From positions 1-64,000 of the forward strand of contig NZ_SPMX01000026.1 of NCBI RefSeq assembly GCF_012940005.1: DNA of 64,000 bases, written 5' to 3'. Source of the DNA: Candidatus Accumulibacter contiguus. Its GTDB lineage: Bacteria; Pseudomonadota; Gammaproteobacteria; Burkholderiales; Rhodocyclaceae. Below are positions 44,062 through 54,248 of the stretch, in pieces (positions within the stretch are counted from its first letter, which is position 1; each line of letters starts with the position of its first letter). The position numbers and the translations under genes were made by a program. Below the pieces are notes generated by a model. It was not told the DNA's origin. It saw only the letters and a program-made list of their open reading frames with translations, and did no database searches.

Positions 44062-44813
44062 TTGGCACCTCCCTTCGGAGTAAGGAAACGCAGAAAATAA
44101 TCCGCAGCACTGTTGGTCTTGTTCTGGTTGACAGCGTTCGCTGGATCGACCTGCTTCGGACACACCTCGGAGCAATAACCCACCGCCGTGCAATTGAAAA
44201 CGCCCTCTTCCGAGTTGACCAGTTCCATGCGCTCCGCCTTGCCGCCGTCGCGCGAATCGACGTTGTAGCGGTGCAGCAGAGCCGTCGCTGCCGGTCCGAT
44301 GAAGCTGGAGTTGAGACCGAACTGCGGACAGGCAGCGTAGCACAACAGGCAGTTGATGCACGAACTGAACTGCTCGTAGGCATTCAGTTGCTCGGGCGTC
44401 TGCAGGTATTCACCCTGCGCCAGCGTACGCGGCTCCTTCGGGATGATGTAGGGCTGGATACTTTCCAGTTTCTCGATGAAACCCTCGATGTTGACCACCA
44501 GATCGCGCTCGATCGGAAAATGCGACAGGGCTTCGACGCGCACCCGTGCCGGGTAGAAATCGCGCAGGAAGGTCTGGCACGACAGGCTCGGTTCGCCGTT
44601 GATCATCATGCCGCAGCTGCCGCAGATCGCCATCCGGCACGACCAGCGAAAACTCAGCGAACCATCGAGGTAGTCCTTGATGTACTGCACGCCCTGCAAT
44701 ACCGACATGTCGTCGGTGAAGGGGACTTCGAAGACCTGCTTGTGCGGTTCCTTGTCCTTTTCCGGGTGATAGCGCAGAACCTCGATTTCGATGACTTTCT
44801 GATTCTCAGACAT
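44058..44813 (-). CDS. frdB: Fumarate reductase iron-sulfur subunit
   Basis: 251 residues from ATG 44813. The 2Fe-2S domain has Cys59, Cys64, Cys67 and Cys79 ([15 protein letters not shown]). The C-terminal domain carries [12 protein letters not shown] (152-163) and [17 protein letters not shown] (208-224) for the 4Fe-4S and 3Fe-4S clusters. It carries electrons from quinol in FrdCD to the flavin in FrdA. It overlaps frdA by eight bases and frdC by four, consistent with one transcript. Confidence 0.93.
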   Translation of the reverse strand: MSENQKVIEIEVLRYHPEKDKEPHKQVFEVPFTDDMSVLQGVQYIKDYLDGSLSFRWSCRMAICGSCGMMINGEPSLSCQTFLRDFYPARVRVEALSHFPIERDLVVNIEGFIEKLESIQPYIIPKEPRTLAQGEYLQTPEQLNAYEQFSSCINCLLCYAACPQFGLNSSFIGPAATALLHRYNVDSRDGGKAERMELVNSEEGVFNCTAVGYCSEVCPKQVDPANAVNQNKTNSAADYFLRFLTPKGGAK

Positions 44814-46593
44814 TGGATGCCTTCCTTTCCTGCTCGGCTTTCTCGCCTGCGGCACCGTAGGCACGCGTGCCCGGTTTCGATTTGGTGATCTTGACAGGAC
44901 CGTAGTCGATGCGCGGCGCGCCACCAGCGACATAGTGTGCCTGCGAGTGCTGCAGGAAGTTGATATCGTCGCGCGCTTCGAAACCGTCGAGTCGCTGATG
45001 CGCACCGCGCGACTCGCGCCGGTTGATCGCCGAATACGCCATCGCCTGGGCGACGTCAAGCTGGTAATCGAGCTCGATCGCCAGCAGCCACTCGGTGTTC
45101 CAGACGCTCGACTTGTCCTCGAGATTGACATTCTTGAAACGCGCCTTGAGTTCGTCGAGCTTGTCACAGGTTTTCTGCATCGTCTCGGCCAAGCGATAGA
45201 TGCCGCAGCCGTCCTCCATCGTTTGCGCCATTTCCTTGCGCAGCGTCGCGATACGTTCGCTCCCACCGCTCTTCGTCTTCAGGCCGACAACCCGCTGCTC
45301 AACGGCCTGCGCCTGCTTGAGCAGGCTTGCCGAATTCCCCGGCACCACCGATCTGGCGAAGCGAGCGGCTTCGACGCCCGCCACCTTGCCGAAGACGAGA
45401 AGTTCGGAAAGGGAATTCGATCCCAGACGATTGGCGCCATGGATACCGACGCTCGAACATTCGCCGGCGGCATAGAGGCCCGGCAGCGGCGCGGCGCAGA
45501 GGCCGTCGACGAGGATTCCTCCCATGGTGTAGTGCACCGCCGGGCGAATCGGTATCGGCGCAAGTGCCGGATCGACGCCAAGAAACTGTTCGGCCAGTTC
45601 GCAGATCTGCGGCAGTCGCTCGCGCAGCTTGGCATGTCCCAGATGACGAAGGTCCAGATGCACCACCGAACCGTGCTTGCCTTCGATGGTGCGGCCCTTT
45701 TGTTGCTCATGCCAGAAAGCCTGGCTGAGACGGTCGCGTGGTCCGAGTTCCATGGCCTTGTTCCGTGGCGACGGCTCCGCCGGACCGAGACCGTAGTCCT
45801 GAAGGTAGCGGTAGCCATCCTTGTTCACCAGGAAGCCGCCTTCGCCGCGGCATGCCTCGGTGAATAGCAAGCCGGTTCCAGGCATGCAGGTCGGGTGATA
45901 CTGGACGAATTCCATGTCGCGCAAGGGCACGCCGTGACGATAGGCGAGCGCCATGCCATCGCCGGTGACCACGCCGCCGTTGGTGTTCTCGCGGAACACG
46001 CGGCCGGCGCCGCCGGTGGCGATGATCACCGACCTGCATTCGACCAGAGTGAATTCTCCCGAAGCGATCTCGATCGCCACGACGCCCTGCACGCGCCCGT
46101 CCTCGACCACCAGATCAACGCAGAAATGTTCATCGAAGCGCTTGATCGATGGGTACTTGATCGATGTCTGGAAGAGGGTGTGCAGCATGTGAAAGCCGGT
46201 CTTGTCGGCGGCAAACCAGGTGCGCTCGATCTTCATGCCACCAAACGCGCGCACGTTGACGTGGCCGTCCGGGGTCCGGCTCCACGGGCAGCCCCAGTGC
46301 TCGAGCTGCGTCAGTTCCTCGGTGCATTGCGCCACGAAGTACTCGACCACATCCTGTTCGCACAACCAGTCGCCACCCCCAACAGTATCGTTGAAGTGAT
46401 ACTCGAGGCTGTCCGTCGCCTGCTTGACTCCCGCTGAGCCACCTTCTGCAGAAACCGTGTGGCTACGCATCGGATAGACCTTTGAAACCAGCGCAATCCT
46501 CAGTGCGGGATCAGATTCTGCCACAGCAATCGCTGCCCGCAGACCTGCCCCGCCGCCGCCGACGATCACCACGTCTGCCTTGTATATCTCCAC
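44806..46593 (-). CDS. frdA: Fumarate reductase flavoprotein subunit
   Basis: 595 residues from GTG 46593, SD aaagga. FAD-binding [20 protein letters not shown], the covalent-flavin His45 in [12 protein letters not shown], the substrate-loop [20 protein letters not shown] and the active-site Arg region [17 protein letters not shown] are all present, with [20 protein letters not shown] near the FAD. Reduces fumarate to succinate at the inner face of the membrane. Succinate dehydrogenase is very similar; the FrdC/FrdD anchors and rquA next door favour fumarate reductase as the physiological direction. Confidence 0.9.
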   Translation of the reverse strand: MEIYKADVVIVGGGGAGLRAAIAVAESDPALRIALVSKVYPMRSHTVSAEGGSAGVKQATDSLEYHFNDTVGGGDWLCEQDVVEYFVAQCTEELTQLEHWGCPWSRTPDGHVNVRAFGGMKIERTWFAADKTGFHMLHTLFQTSIKYPSIKRFDEHFCVDLVVEDGRVQGVVAIEIASGEFTLVECRSVIIATGGAGRVFRENTNGGVVTGDGMALAYRHGVPLRDMEFVQYHPTCMPGTGLLFTEACRGEGGFLVNKDGYRYLQDYGLGPAEPSPRNKAMELGPRDRLSQAFWHEQQKGRTIEGKHGSVVHLDLRHLGHAKLRERLPQICELAEQFLGVDPALAPIPIRPAVHYTMGGILVDGLCAAPLPGLYAAGECSSVGIHGANRLGSNSLSELLVFGKVAGVEAARFARSVVPGNSASLLKQAQAVEQRVVGLKTKSGGSERIATLRKEMAQTMEDGCGIYRLAETMQKTCDKLDELKARFKNVNLEDKSSVWNTEWLLAIELDYQLDVAQAMAYSAINRRESRGAHQRLDGFEARDDINFLQHSQAHYVAGGAPRIDYGPVKITKSKPGTRAYGAAGEKAEQERKASNV

Positions 46594-46691
46594 GCTTTTT
46601 CCTTTCTCGCGCCGGGCATCGCCGGCGACGATCCACATTCCCAAAGCCCCGTCGGAAATGCTCGCTCCGACAGGACCAACGAATCAGCTAC

Positions 46692-47447
46692 TCACCGGCT
46701 TGCTGATGTTTTACCTGTTTCAGCAACCTTGAGCGTCAACATCTGATACATGCCACCAAAGAAGCGTTGTTTGCCGAGTGAAACGAAGCTCCCATCTTTC
46801 GGCAACCAGGCCGTGACTTCCTCACTGAAGAGATCACGGGCAAAGGGTTCGAGCCGGTCGAGAACCGGCTTCCAGAAATAGCGCAGCGGGTTGAAGCGGC
46901 TCGGCGGAGCATAGTCTACGATGGTTAGGGTACCGCCGGGGCGGACGACCCGCAGCGCTTCGGCCAGCGTTCTTTCGCGTACGGCCTGCGGCTGCTCATG
47001 CAGCAGGAAGAACAGCAAGGCCCGGTCAAAGCTTGCGTCGGCAAAACCGAGCGCCGCCGAATCCATGCAATGCAGCTTGATCGGCGCCTGCGGGCCCAGC
47101 TTGCCAGCGAGGTTCTCCAACTGGATTGGCAGGATGTCGGCAATTTCCAGCGAACCCCCCGGCGCCACGCAGGCCGCCAGTCGCGGCGTCAGATCGCCAT
47201 AGGCACAGGCGATCTGCAAGGTACGGCCCGGAAGCTGGTGTCCGTAATCATGCAGCACCGCATTACAGAGACGCTTGTAATTGCCCCAGAGAATCAGATT
47301 GACCAGCCATTGCCGCTCGAAGACATGCACTGCACGCGGATGCACATAGGCCCACCAATAATGGGCTTGTAAGTACTGAGGGATGGCAGGCAGAACCTTC
47401 TTGACCGCCACGCAGGTGGAAACGGGTGCATCGAAGTTATTTTTCAT
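46692..47447 (-). CDS. rquA: RquA-like rhodoquinone biosynthesis protein
   Basis: 251 residues from ATG 47447. PQYLQAHYWWAYVHPRAVHV (23-42) and RQWLVNLILWGNYKRL precede a divergent SAM-binding site TLQIACAYGDLTPRLA. LHCMDSAALGFADASFDRAL, LFFLLHEQPQAVRERTLAEA and LRVVRPGGTLTIVDYAPPSR follow. This order, especially YWWAYVHP and the ACxYGDLT variant of motif I, matches RquA, the methyltransferase-like enzyme that converts ubiquinone to rhodoquinone using SAM as the amino donor. It ends 99 bases before frdA on the same strand, so it can supply the low-potential quinol for fumarate reduction. SD is weak. Confidence 0.82.
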   Translation of the reverse strand: MKNNFDAPVSTCVAVKKVLPAIPQYLQAHYWWAYVHPRAVHVFERQWLVNLILWGNYKRLCNAVLHDYGHQLPGRTLQIACAYGDLTPRLAACVAPGGSLEIADILPIQLENLAGKLGPQAPIKLHCMDSAALGFADASFDRALLFFLLHEQPQAVRERTLAEALRVVRPGGTLTIVDYAPPSRFNPLRYFWKPVLDRLEPFARDLFSEEVTAWLPKDGSFVSLGKQRFFGGMYQMLTLKVAETGKTSASR

Positions 47448-47635
47448 ATATAAGAGAGTGCGAACATTTGCGTTCAGCAAAATGCCTTTCAAGATCGGTG
47501 AGCCTGGGCGAAGTGCCTGCATAGATCCTGCCCTAGCAGATAAGTTCCTGCATGCTGTTCCGCGGATTCGGGAATCCGCAGCCCACCTGCGCGGAAATTA
47601 CGCAGCCCAAAGCCCTCAGGCCGTACCCTACCCGA

Positions 47636-48424
47636 TCAGTCAGCCGAACGCAACCGAGGCAGCACGGCCATGGCGTTCAACGCTGTCGCCTTCGCCAGCT
47701 CACTCGCGTCGATGCCGCGCAACTCCGCCAGCACTGTGTTGATCCGCGACAACTGTGCTGGCGTGTTGCGGCCACCGGCCAGCCAGGCCGGAGGCATGTC
47801 CGGTGCATCGGTTTCGAGCACGATCGCGTCCAGGGGCAGTGCCGCCGCCAACTGGCGGATGCGCGTCGAGCCGCTGTAGGTCATTGCGCCACCGAAACCG
47901 AGTTTGAAGCCCAGCCGGAGGAACTCTTCCGCCTGTTGACGACTGCCATTGAAGGCGTGTGCGATGCCGCCGGTCACCCTGATCCGGCGCAGATTCTTGA
48001 GCACCTGATCGACCGCGCGGCGGACATGCAGGAGAACCGGCAATTCCATGTCACGGGCGATTTTCAGTTGTTCGACGAAAAAGAACTCCTGCTGCTCGAT
48101 CTGCCGATCGGCAACAAAGAAGTCGAGGCCGATCTCCCCTACTGCCAGCGGCCGCTGTGGAGCATCAGAAGCTCGCACCAGCCATTCGCGCAAGGTCTTC
48201 AGATCGTCTTTGCCGGCGTGCTGCACATAAAGCGGGTGAATGCCGTATGCCGGCGAACATTCGGCGTAACGCGTGCAACAATCGTACACCTCGGCAAAGC
48301 TCGCCGCGTCGACCGCCGGCACGACGATGGCCGCCACCCCGGACAGCTGCGCCGCCTCCAGCAGCTCGTCCCGGTCGGCCGCGAATTCAGCCGCTGCGAG
48401 GTGGCAATGGGTGTCAATCAGCAT
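47636..48424 (-). CDS. tatD: TatD-family metal-dependent hydrolase/deoxyribonuclease
   Basis: 262 residues. Metal-binding MLIDTHCHLAAAEF (His-x-His), AVGEIGLDFF with the bridging Glu, LPVLLHVRRAVDQVLKNL, IAHAFNGSRQQAEEFL and IVLETDAPDMPPAWL define the TatD barrel. Family members act as 3'-5' exonucleases in DNA repair; some are D-aminoacyl-tRNA or unknown hydrolases. It starts eight bases after the enoyl-CoA hydratase stop, so the two are probably co-transcribed, though without an obvious functional link. Confidence 0.9.
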   Translation of the reverse strand: MLIDTHCHLAAAEFAADRDELLEAAQLSGVAAIVVPAVDAASFAEVYDCCTRYAECSPAYGIHPLYVQHAGKDDLKTLREWLVRASDAPQRPLAVGEIGLDFFVADRQIEQQEFFFVEQLKIARDMELPVLLHVRRAVDQVLKNLRRIRVTGGIAHAFNGSRQQAEEFLRLGFKLGFGGAMTYSGSTRIRQLAAALPLDAIVLETDAPDMPPAWLAGGRNTPAQLSRINTVLAELRGIDASELAKATALNAMAVLPRLRSAD

Positions 48425-48432
48425 GCATGGTA

Positions 48433-49227
48433 CTAGCCCAGGCCGTAGGATGCCTTGCGACGCTCGAAGAAAGCGGCTAGCCCCTCGTTGAAGTCGGGAT
48501 CGGCGCCGCAGGCGGCAAAAGCACGCTGCTCGGCCTGCAATTGCGCCTCCAGCGCAGTACCCAGCGACTGGTTGAGCAAGGCCTTGGTGCGTGCCAGCGC
48601 CGCAGCCGGCCCCATGGCCAGGCGCTGCGCCAGCATCGCCGCCTCGACCGACAATTGCGCCCAGGGCACGACACGGTTGACCAGGCCCAGTTCCCTCGCC
48701 CGCGTGGCGTCGAAGCGGTCGCCCAGCAGGGCAATCTCCATCGCCTGCTTGAGGCCGACCTGCCGCGGCAGGGACCAGGTCGCGCCGCCATCCGGGGACA
48801 GGGCGATATTGCTGTAAGCCAGCGTGAAGTAGGCGTTATCGGCGGCCAGCACCAGATCGCAGGCCATCATCAGCGACATCCCGAAGCCGGCAACAGCGCC
48901 GTGCACGGCAGCGATTGCCGGCTTGCCCATGCCCTTGAGGGTGAGGATCGAAGCATGCGCGACGGCAATCAGTTCCTCGAAGCAACGTTGCCGCTCATGC
49001 GGCGACAAGGCGAGCTGGTCACGAAACCATTTCAGGTCACCACCAGCCATGAAGTGATCGCCAGCGCCGCGCAGTATGACGACGCGCACCTCCGGATCGA
49101 AAGCGGCGCGCGCGCTCAACGCGCGCAACTCGTCGATCATCGCCAGATTGAGCGCGTTCAGCGACCCCGGCCGGTTAAGGGTCAAGGTGGCGACGTGCTC
49201 GCTGAACTCGTAGATCACGGTACTCAT
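48433..49227 (-). CDS. Enoyl-CoA hydratase/isomerase-family protein
   Basis: 264 residues. The crotonase fold is shown by VATLTLNRPGSLNALNLAMI, the oxyanion region GDHFMAGGDLKWFRD and HGAVAGFGMSLMMACDLVLA, then AYSNIALSPDGGATWSLPR with an Asp in place of one of the usual catalytic Glu, and a C-terminal DFNEGLAAFFERRK. The SPDGG pattern is common in PaaG-like isomerases. The CoA substrate is not determined. Situated between dadA and tatD on the same strand. Confidence 0.88.
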   Translation of the reverse strand: MSTVIYEFSEHVATLTLNRPGSLNALNLAMIDELRALSARAAFDPEVRVVILRGAGDHFMAGGDLKWFRDQLALSPHERQRCFEELIAVAHASILTLKGMGKPAIAAVHGAVAGFGMSLMMACDLVLAADNAYFTLAYSNIALSPDGGATWSLPRQVGLKQAMEIALLGDRFDATRARELGLVNRVVPWAQLSVEAAMLAQRLAMGPAAALARTKALLNQSLGTALEAQLQAEQRAFAACGADPDFNEGLAAFFERRKASYGLG

Positions 49228-49284
49228 GGGGTCTCCTGTGCGCGGTATGTGTGGCGCGGTATGGTGCGATTCGCGTTCGCGGAC

Positions 49285-50544
49285 TCAATGGAAGCAAAAG
49301 CCTGGTTCGGGCAGGAAGCGAAAACCCGGCTCGGGCGAACGGCCGCTGACGATATCGGCGAGCGCGGCGCCGGAACCGCAGGCCATCGTCCAGCCGAGCG
49401 TACCGTGACCGGTGTTGAGATACAGGTTGGGAATTGCCGAGCGGCCGATCAGCGGCACATTGGACGGTGTCGCCGGACGCAGACCACACCAGAACCGGGC
49501 TTCGTCGGCCGGTCGCAAAGCCGGGAAAAGCTCGCCGGCCCTCTTGGTCAGGGCCTGGCAGCGCACTACGTTGAGGTCGGTATTGTAACCATTGAATTCA
49601 GCCGTACCGGCAATGCGCAGGCTTTGACCAAGACGCGAAAAGACAATCTTGTGGCCATCGTCGGTGATGCTGACACTCGGTGCGATGCTATCTGCTGACA
49701 GCGGCACGGTGGCCGAATAACCCTTCGCCGGGTAAACCGGCAGATGCAGGCCGAGGGGACGCAGCAACAAGGGCGTATAGCTGCCGAGCGCAGCGACATA
49801 GACATCGGCCTGGTGCAACTCGCCGGCGGCGATCACTCCGGCCACCCGACCAGCCACCACACTCAGCCGGTCAACCGCGACTCCGTAACGAAAGACCACG
49901 CCGCGTGCCGCACACAGGGCAGCAAGCTGCTGCGTGAAGCGGTGGGCATCGCCGGATTCGTCGGCAGCCGTATAATCGCCGCCGACCAGCAGCGGCCTCG
50001 CCGACGCCAGCGCCGGCTCGATGGCGATGCACTCGTCGACGCTCACGGTGCGTCGCTCACAGCCAAATTCACGCATCACCGCAGCGGCTTCGATGGCGCT
50101 GGCAAACTCGCGGCGGTCGGTATAGATGTGCAGGATGCCACGTTCGAGATGATCGTAGGCCAGTGCGGTTTCAGCACGCAGCGCCTGTAACTGGCGACGG
50201 CTGTAGAGGGCAAGAGTGACGATCTGGCGAATATTGTCGCGCGTTCGCCGCGCCGTGCATTCGCACAGAAAGCGCAGACTCCAGTCAAGCAGAGCGGCAT
50301 CGCAACGCAGACGGAAAAGCAGCGGCGCATCCTCGCGCCGCATCCAGGCCAGGGCACGCAATGGAGCGTGCGGGTTCGACCACGGTTCGGCGTGTGAAAC
50401 CGAAATCTGGCCACCATTGGCGAAGCTGGTTTCCAGCCCGGCAGCGGACTGACGATCCAGCACCGTCACCTGGTGTCCTGCCTTGGCCAGATACCAGGCG
50501 CTGGTGACTCCGACGACACCGGCACCCAAAACGACAAGCTTCAT
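49285..50544 (-). CDS. dadA: D-amino-acid dehydrogenase (DadA-like)
   Basis: 419 residues from ATG 50544, overlapping the spoT stop as ATGA. The FAD dinucleotide fold is LGAGVVGVTSAWYLAKAG. SFANGGQISVSHAEPWSNP, IEPALASARPLLVGGDYTA, WCGLRPATPSNVPLIGRS and LYLNTGHGTLGWTMACGSG are DadA blocks. It deaminates D-amino acids at the inner membrane and passes electrons to the quinone pool. Coupling to spoT by overlap is unusual and may be chance. The extended open frame upstream (to 50829) is not coding. Confidence 0.9.
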   Translation of the reverse strand: MKLVVLGAGVVGVTSAWYLAKAGHQVTVLDRQSAAGLETSFANGGQISVSHAEPWSNPHAPLRALAWMRREDAPLLFRLRCDAALLDWSLRFLCECTARRTRDNIRQIVTLALYSRRQLQALRAETALAYDHLERGILHIYTDRREFASAIEAAAVMREFGCERRTVSVDECIAIEPALASARPLLVGGDYTAADESGDAHRFTQQLAALCAARGVVFRYGVAVDRLSVVAGRVAGVIAAGELHQADVYVAALGSYTPLLLRPLGLHLPVYPAKGYSATVPLSADSIAPSVSITDDGHKIVFSRLGQSLRIAGTAEFNGYNTDLNVVRCQALTKRAGELFPALRPADEARFWCGLRPATPSNVPLIGRSAIPNLYLNTGHGTLGWTMACGSGAALADIVSGRSPEPGFRFLPEPGFCFH

Positions 50545-52745
50545 GCAGTCAATCCCTGATCGCGCGTGATGCGCACCACCTCGGGAATGCGCCGCAGACT
50601 GCGCATCAGGCGCGCCAGAGAAGTACGACTGGCCACCTGCACCGTAAAATGCAGTGTCGTATACAGTCCGGGACGCTTGTCTTCCATGTTGACATGCTCG
50701 ATGTTGGTGCCGGAAGTCGATATCTCGGTGGCGATCCGCCCCAGGGCGCCAAGAGTATTCTGCACCACGATCAGCAGGCGCACGCTGAACAGCTTGCCGG
50801 GCTCCGGTTCCCACTCGACATCGATCCACTTCATCGGTTTGGCATTACGCGCCTTGCGAATGGCGGGGCAATCATGCGTGTGGATCACCAGACCCTTGCC
50901 CTTCCAGATCGAGCCGATGATCGGGTCACCGGGAATCGGCTGGCAACAGGGCGCGAACTGAACAGCCATGCCTTCGGTGCCGCGAATCACCAGCGAAGCG
51001 GGCGGCCGGTCAACCGGCTGCGGCGTTTCCTCGCGCGCCAACAGGCGGCGAGCGACGACACCGGCGAGGCGAAAACCCAGACCGATGTCGGTGTACACCT
51101 CCTTGATCAGTTTGTTTCCTGAATCGCGCAGCACGTTCTTCCAACTGGAAACCGGCAGCTCTGAGGCGACCACGCCCAGCGCCCGCAACTCCTGATTGAG
51201 CATCTTTTCACCGAGCGCGGTCGACTCGTCATGGTGGACGCTCTTCAGGTAATGGCGGATCTTGCTGCGCGCCCGGCCGGTCTTGACCGACGTCAGCCAG
51301 GCCACGTCCGGATGCGCGTCGGCGGCGGTGACGATCTCGACCCGATCGCCGTTGGTCAGTTCGGTCATCAGCGACAGCATTTTGAAATTGATCTGCGCGG
51401 CAACACAGTGGTTCCCGATATCCGTGTGCACCGCATACGCCAGGTCAACCGCCGTGGCGCCGCGTGGCAAGGCGATGATCTTGCCTTTGGGCGTAAACAC
51501 GTAGATCTCGTGCGGAAACAGATCGACCTTGACGTGCTCGAAAAACTCCGAAGTATCTCCGGTCGCGCTCTGCAGGTCGAGCAGCGAGTGAAACCAGGTG
51601 GTCGTTTTCTGCTGCAGATCGGCACCGAAGTCCTCGCTATCCTTGTACAGCCAGTGCGAGGCAATACCTTCCTGCGCCACGTTCTCCATCGCTTCAGTGC
51701 GAATCTGCACCTCGAACGGGGTGCCATGCGGACCAATCAGCGTGGTGTGCAGGGACTGGTAGCCATTGGGCTTGGGAATGGCAATATAGTCCTTGAACTT
51801 TCCCGGCACCGGCTTGAACAGCCCGTGCAGCGCACCGAGGGCGAGGTAGGCGGTGGGCACATCGCGTACCAGCACGCGGAAACCGTAGACGTCGAGCACT
51901 TGCGAGAATGACAAATGCTTGTCGAGCATCTTGCGATAGATCGAATACAGGCTCTTCTCGCGACCGAAAACCTGCCCCTGTACGCCGGCCTCGCGCAGCT
52001 TGCCGGTGATCCCTTCGAGAATTCGCGACAACAGCTCGCGCCGGTTACCACGCGCCGCCTTGAGCGCGCGCGCCAGAACGCGTGCGCGCATCGGATAGAT
52101 GAGCTGGAAAGAGAGATCCTGCAACTCGCGGAAAAGCTTGTTGAGACCGAGCCGGTTGGCAATCGGTGCGTAAATCTCGAGCGTCTCGCGAGCGATGCGG
52201 CGGCGTTTGTCGGCACGTACCGCCGCCATCGTCTGCAGATTGTGATGACGATCGGCGAGCTTGATCAGCACCACGCGCAAATCGCGCGCCATGGCCATCA
52301 GCATCTTGCGGAAATTCTCCGCCTGCGCCTCTTCTTGAGACTGAAACTCGATCTTGTCGAGCTTCGACAGGCCATCGACGAGATCAGCGACCGGTTTGCC
52401 GAAACGCTCGGCAATTTCGCTCTTGCCAACCGACGTATCCTCCATCACGTCGTGCAAGAGCGCTGCAACCACTCCCTCGACATCCATTTGCCATTCAGCG
52501 ATGGCGCCCGCCACCGCCAGCGGATGGGTGATGTAGGGTTCACCCGACAAGCGCTTCTGCCCACGATGCGCGTGCTCGCTGAACAGATACGCTTCTCGTA
52601 CGCGCTCGATCTCTTCCGGCGGAAGATAGCTCAGGCTGTCGATGAAGACATGGAATGCCGGATCGTCCTCGGGAAGTGCCGACTCAGAAGTGTTTCCAGC
52701 CACTGGCGATGCAGCGGACAGGCTGGCTGCAACCACGGGATCCAT
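50541..52745 (-). CDS. spoT: Bifunctional (p)ppGpp synthetase/hydrolase SpoT
   Basis: 734 residues from ATG 52745. The HD hydrolase domain carries LLHDVMED (His98, Asp99) and LIKLADRHHN. The synthetase domain has GREKSLYSIYRKM, YGFRVLVRDVPTAYLALGAL and KFKDYIAIPKPNGYQSLHT. TGS (IYVFTPKGKIIALPRGATAV), a zinc-finger-like CCQPIPGDPI and a C-terminal ACT domain follow. The FKDYIA pattern is of the bifunctional type. It controls the stringent response. The operon order gmk-rpoZ-spoT is the standard one. Confidence 0.94.
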   Translation of the reverse strand: MDPVVAASLSAASPVAGNTSESALPEDDPAFHVFIDSLSYLPPEEIERVREAYLFSEHAHRGQKRLSGEPYITHPLAVAGAIAEWQMDVEGVVAALLHDVMEDTSVGKSEIAERFGKPVADLVDGLSKLDKIEFQSQEEAQAENFRKMLMAMARDLRVVLIKLADRHHNLQTMAAVRADKRRRIARETLEIYAPIANRLGLNKLFRELQDLSFQLIYPMRARVLARALKAARGNRRELLSRILEGITGKLREAGVQGQVFGREKSLYSIYRKMLDKHLSFSQVLDVYGFRVLVRDVPTAYLALGALHGLFKPVPGKFKDYIAIPKPNGYQSLHTTLIGPHGTPFEVQIRTEAMENVAQEGIASHWLYKDSEDFGADLQQKTTTWFHSLLDLQSATGDTSEFFEHVKVDLFPHEIYVFTPKGKIIALPRGATAVDLAYAVHTDIGNHCVAAQINFKMLSLMTELTNGDRVEIVTAADAHPDVAWLTSVKTGRARSKIRHYLKSVHHDESTALGEKMLNQELRALGVVASELPVSSWKNVLRDSGNKLIKEVYTDIGLGFRLAGVVARRLLAREETPQPVDRPPASLVIRGTEGMAVQFAPCCQPIPGDPIIGSIWKGKGLVIHTHDCPAIRKARNAKPMKWIDVEWEPEPGKLFSVRLLIVVQNTLGALGRIATEISTSGTNIEHVNMEDKRPGLYTTLHFTVQVASRTSLARLMRSLRRIPEVVRITRDQGLTA

Positions 52746-52776
52746 GATCTCGTCCTGCGCCACCGCGGGATTGCGG

Positions 52777-52983
52777 TCAGGCCTGACCGCGGTTGAGAAC
52801 TTCCAGGCCGACCCTGCCGACAGCGATTTCACGCAGCGCAATCACCGTCGGCTTGTCCCGACCGGCGTCGACCAGCGGTGAAGCGCCGGCAGTGATCTGA
52901 CGGGCACGGTAAGTAGCCGCCAGGGTCATCTGAAAGCGGTTCGGAATACGATATAGACAGTCGTCTACGGTCACTCGTGCCAT
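52777..52983 (-). CDS. rpoZ: RNA polymerase omega subunit
   Basis: 68 residues from ATG 52983 after SD gggaga. [20 protein letters not shown] with [11 protein letters not shown] and [20 protein letters not shown] is the omega fold. It stabilises the beta-prime subunit and is needed for one of the ppGpp sites of RNA polymerase, which fits its place just before spoT. Confidence 0.94.
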   Translation of the reverse strand: MARVTVDDCLYRIPNRFQMTLAATYRARQITAGASPLVDAGRDKPTVIALREIAVGRVGLEVLNRGQA

Positions 52984-53003
52984 GCAAATATCTCCCTGGA
53001 TAA

Positions 53004-53612
53004 TCAGCGCATTGTTGCGAACAGGATGGAATGTCGCTGACGCTGGGCGGAGTAACGAAGCCGCGTCGCGCGAACCACTGCCAATAGATCGTGCAGCGCA
53101 CGCTGCAACTCGTCATTGATAATAACATAGTCGAATTCCACCATATGCCGCATCTCTTCGCGTGCCGCGGCGACGCGGCGAGCGATCGTTTCGGCAGTAT
53201 CCGTCGCGCGCGCGCAAAGCCGGTGCTCAAGCTCGGCGAGTGACGGTGGCAGAAGGAACACGCTGATGGCTGTCGGGAACAGTTCCCGCACCTGCTGCGC
53301 GCCTTGCCAGTCGATCTCGAGGAGCACGTCCTGACCGGCAAGCAAGGCGGCTTCGATGCCGCTTCTTGATGTACCATAGTAGTTGCCATGTACCTCCGCC
53401 CATTCGAGGAAATCACCCTTGCGAACCTTCTCGAGAAAATCCGGCACACCAACGAAATGGTACTCGACACCATCTCGCTCACCCAATCGCGGTGCGCGCG
53501 TGCAGTGAGAAATGGACACGCGAATGTCCGAATCGTTCGCCAACAACAACCGCACCAGCGTCGTCTTGCCTGCGCCGGAAGGCGCCGTGAGAATGTAGAG
53601 ATCTCCAATCAT
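53004..53612 (-). CDS. gmk: Guanylate kinase
   Basis: 202 residues from ATG 53612; a TTG at 53633 would add seven residues but has no SD. P-loop [20 protein letters not shown], the GMP-binding [20 protein letters not shown], the [20 protein letters not shown] block and [18 protein letters not shown] are standard. Catalyses ATP + GMP to ADP + GDP. First gene of the gmk-rpoZ-spoT operon. Confidence 0.94.
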   Translation of the reverse strand: MIGDLYILTAPSGAGKTTLVRLLLANDSDIRVSISHCTRAPRLGERDGVEYHFVGVPDFLEKVRKGDFLEWAEVHGNYYGTSRSGIEAALLAGQDVLLEIDWQGAQQVRELFPTAISVFLLPPSLAELEHRLCARATDTAETIARRVAAAREEMRHMVEFDYVIINDELQRALHDLLAVVRATRLRYSAQRQRHSILFATMR

Positions 53613-53836
53613 GTTTTCGGCCAGTGTGTGCAAGTCACAATTGTACCCGCGCCCCCGGCGCTGTCGACAGGCGACGCCAGCATCAGCGCTGCCACGCGTG
53701 CAGGCGCTGCTGCCGAAGCTGTGGCCGAATGACCGAACGGCAGGGGCACGCTCCTGGCGATCATGGGCATGGACGAGCCCGCCGATACCGACGAAAATTA
53801 CGGCTTTGCGATGACCACCCGGCGAGGAGCAAGCGA

Positions 53837-54187
53837 ATGTCCCGATCGAAATGGATGCAGACCAGCGCGGTACTGTTGGCCGTGCAATCGCTGGCCGGTG
53901 CTGCCGTGCCGCTCAAGATCGTCGGTTTTGACGACATGTCGTGCCGTACCTGGTCGGCATCGAAGGACGATGCCGACCAACGTGCGCTCTATGTCGCCTG
54001 GGTGCGCGGCGTTCTCACCGGTCACAACTACGCCAATCAGAGCCAACAGGTATCGGTCATCTCCAGCGGCACGGTCGAGCAGTACGTGAATCGCTACTGC
54101 ACTGAAAAACCACTCGGCCTGTTCAGTGATGCGGCATTGCGTCTGACTGACCAGTTCTCGGGCCGCAACATGGCGATCACCAAGTAA
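53837..54187 (+). CDS. Small exported protein of unknown function
   Basis: 116 residues from ATG 53837 with SD gaggagc. N-terminal signal peptide (WMQTSAVLLAVQSLAGAA). The mature part has two Cys (MSCRTWSAS and NRYCTEKPLG) that could form a disulfide, and YVAWVRGVLTGHNYANQSQQ, a pattern reminiscent of HdeA/Rap1a-type small periplasmic proteins. No neighbour gives a functional hint. A hairpin lies just after the stop. Confidence 0.65.
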   Translation: MSRSKWMQTSAVLLAVQSLAGAAVPLKIVGFDDMSCRTWSASKDDADQRALYVAWVRGVLTGHNYANQSQQVSVISSGTVEQYVNRYCTEKPLGLFSDAALRLTDQFSGRNMAITK

Positions 54188-54198
54188 GCGTAGACCTG

Positions 54199-54228
54199 GC
54201 TCCTCGGCAGTGCGCTGCCCGGAGCTTT
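54199..54228 (+). terminator. Terminator-like hairpin
   Basis: GCTCC-T-CGGCAG and CTGCC-CG-GAGC form an imperfect GC-rich stem with a TGCG loop, followed by TTT, 11 bases after the stop at 54187. Suits a terminator for the small exported protein gene. Confidence 0.45.
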
Positions 54229-54248
54229 GCGGCAGGCCAGACGCCGGC

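Noticed and set aside
44806-46593. Annotation as succinate dehydrogenase
   Set aside because: FrdC- and FrdD-type anchors (two short subunits with HAAHRIYHSLHDVGIH and [11 protein letters not shown]) and the upstream rquA fit fumarate reductase better.
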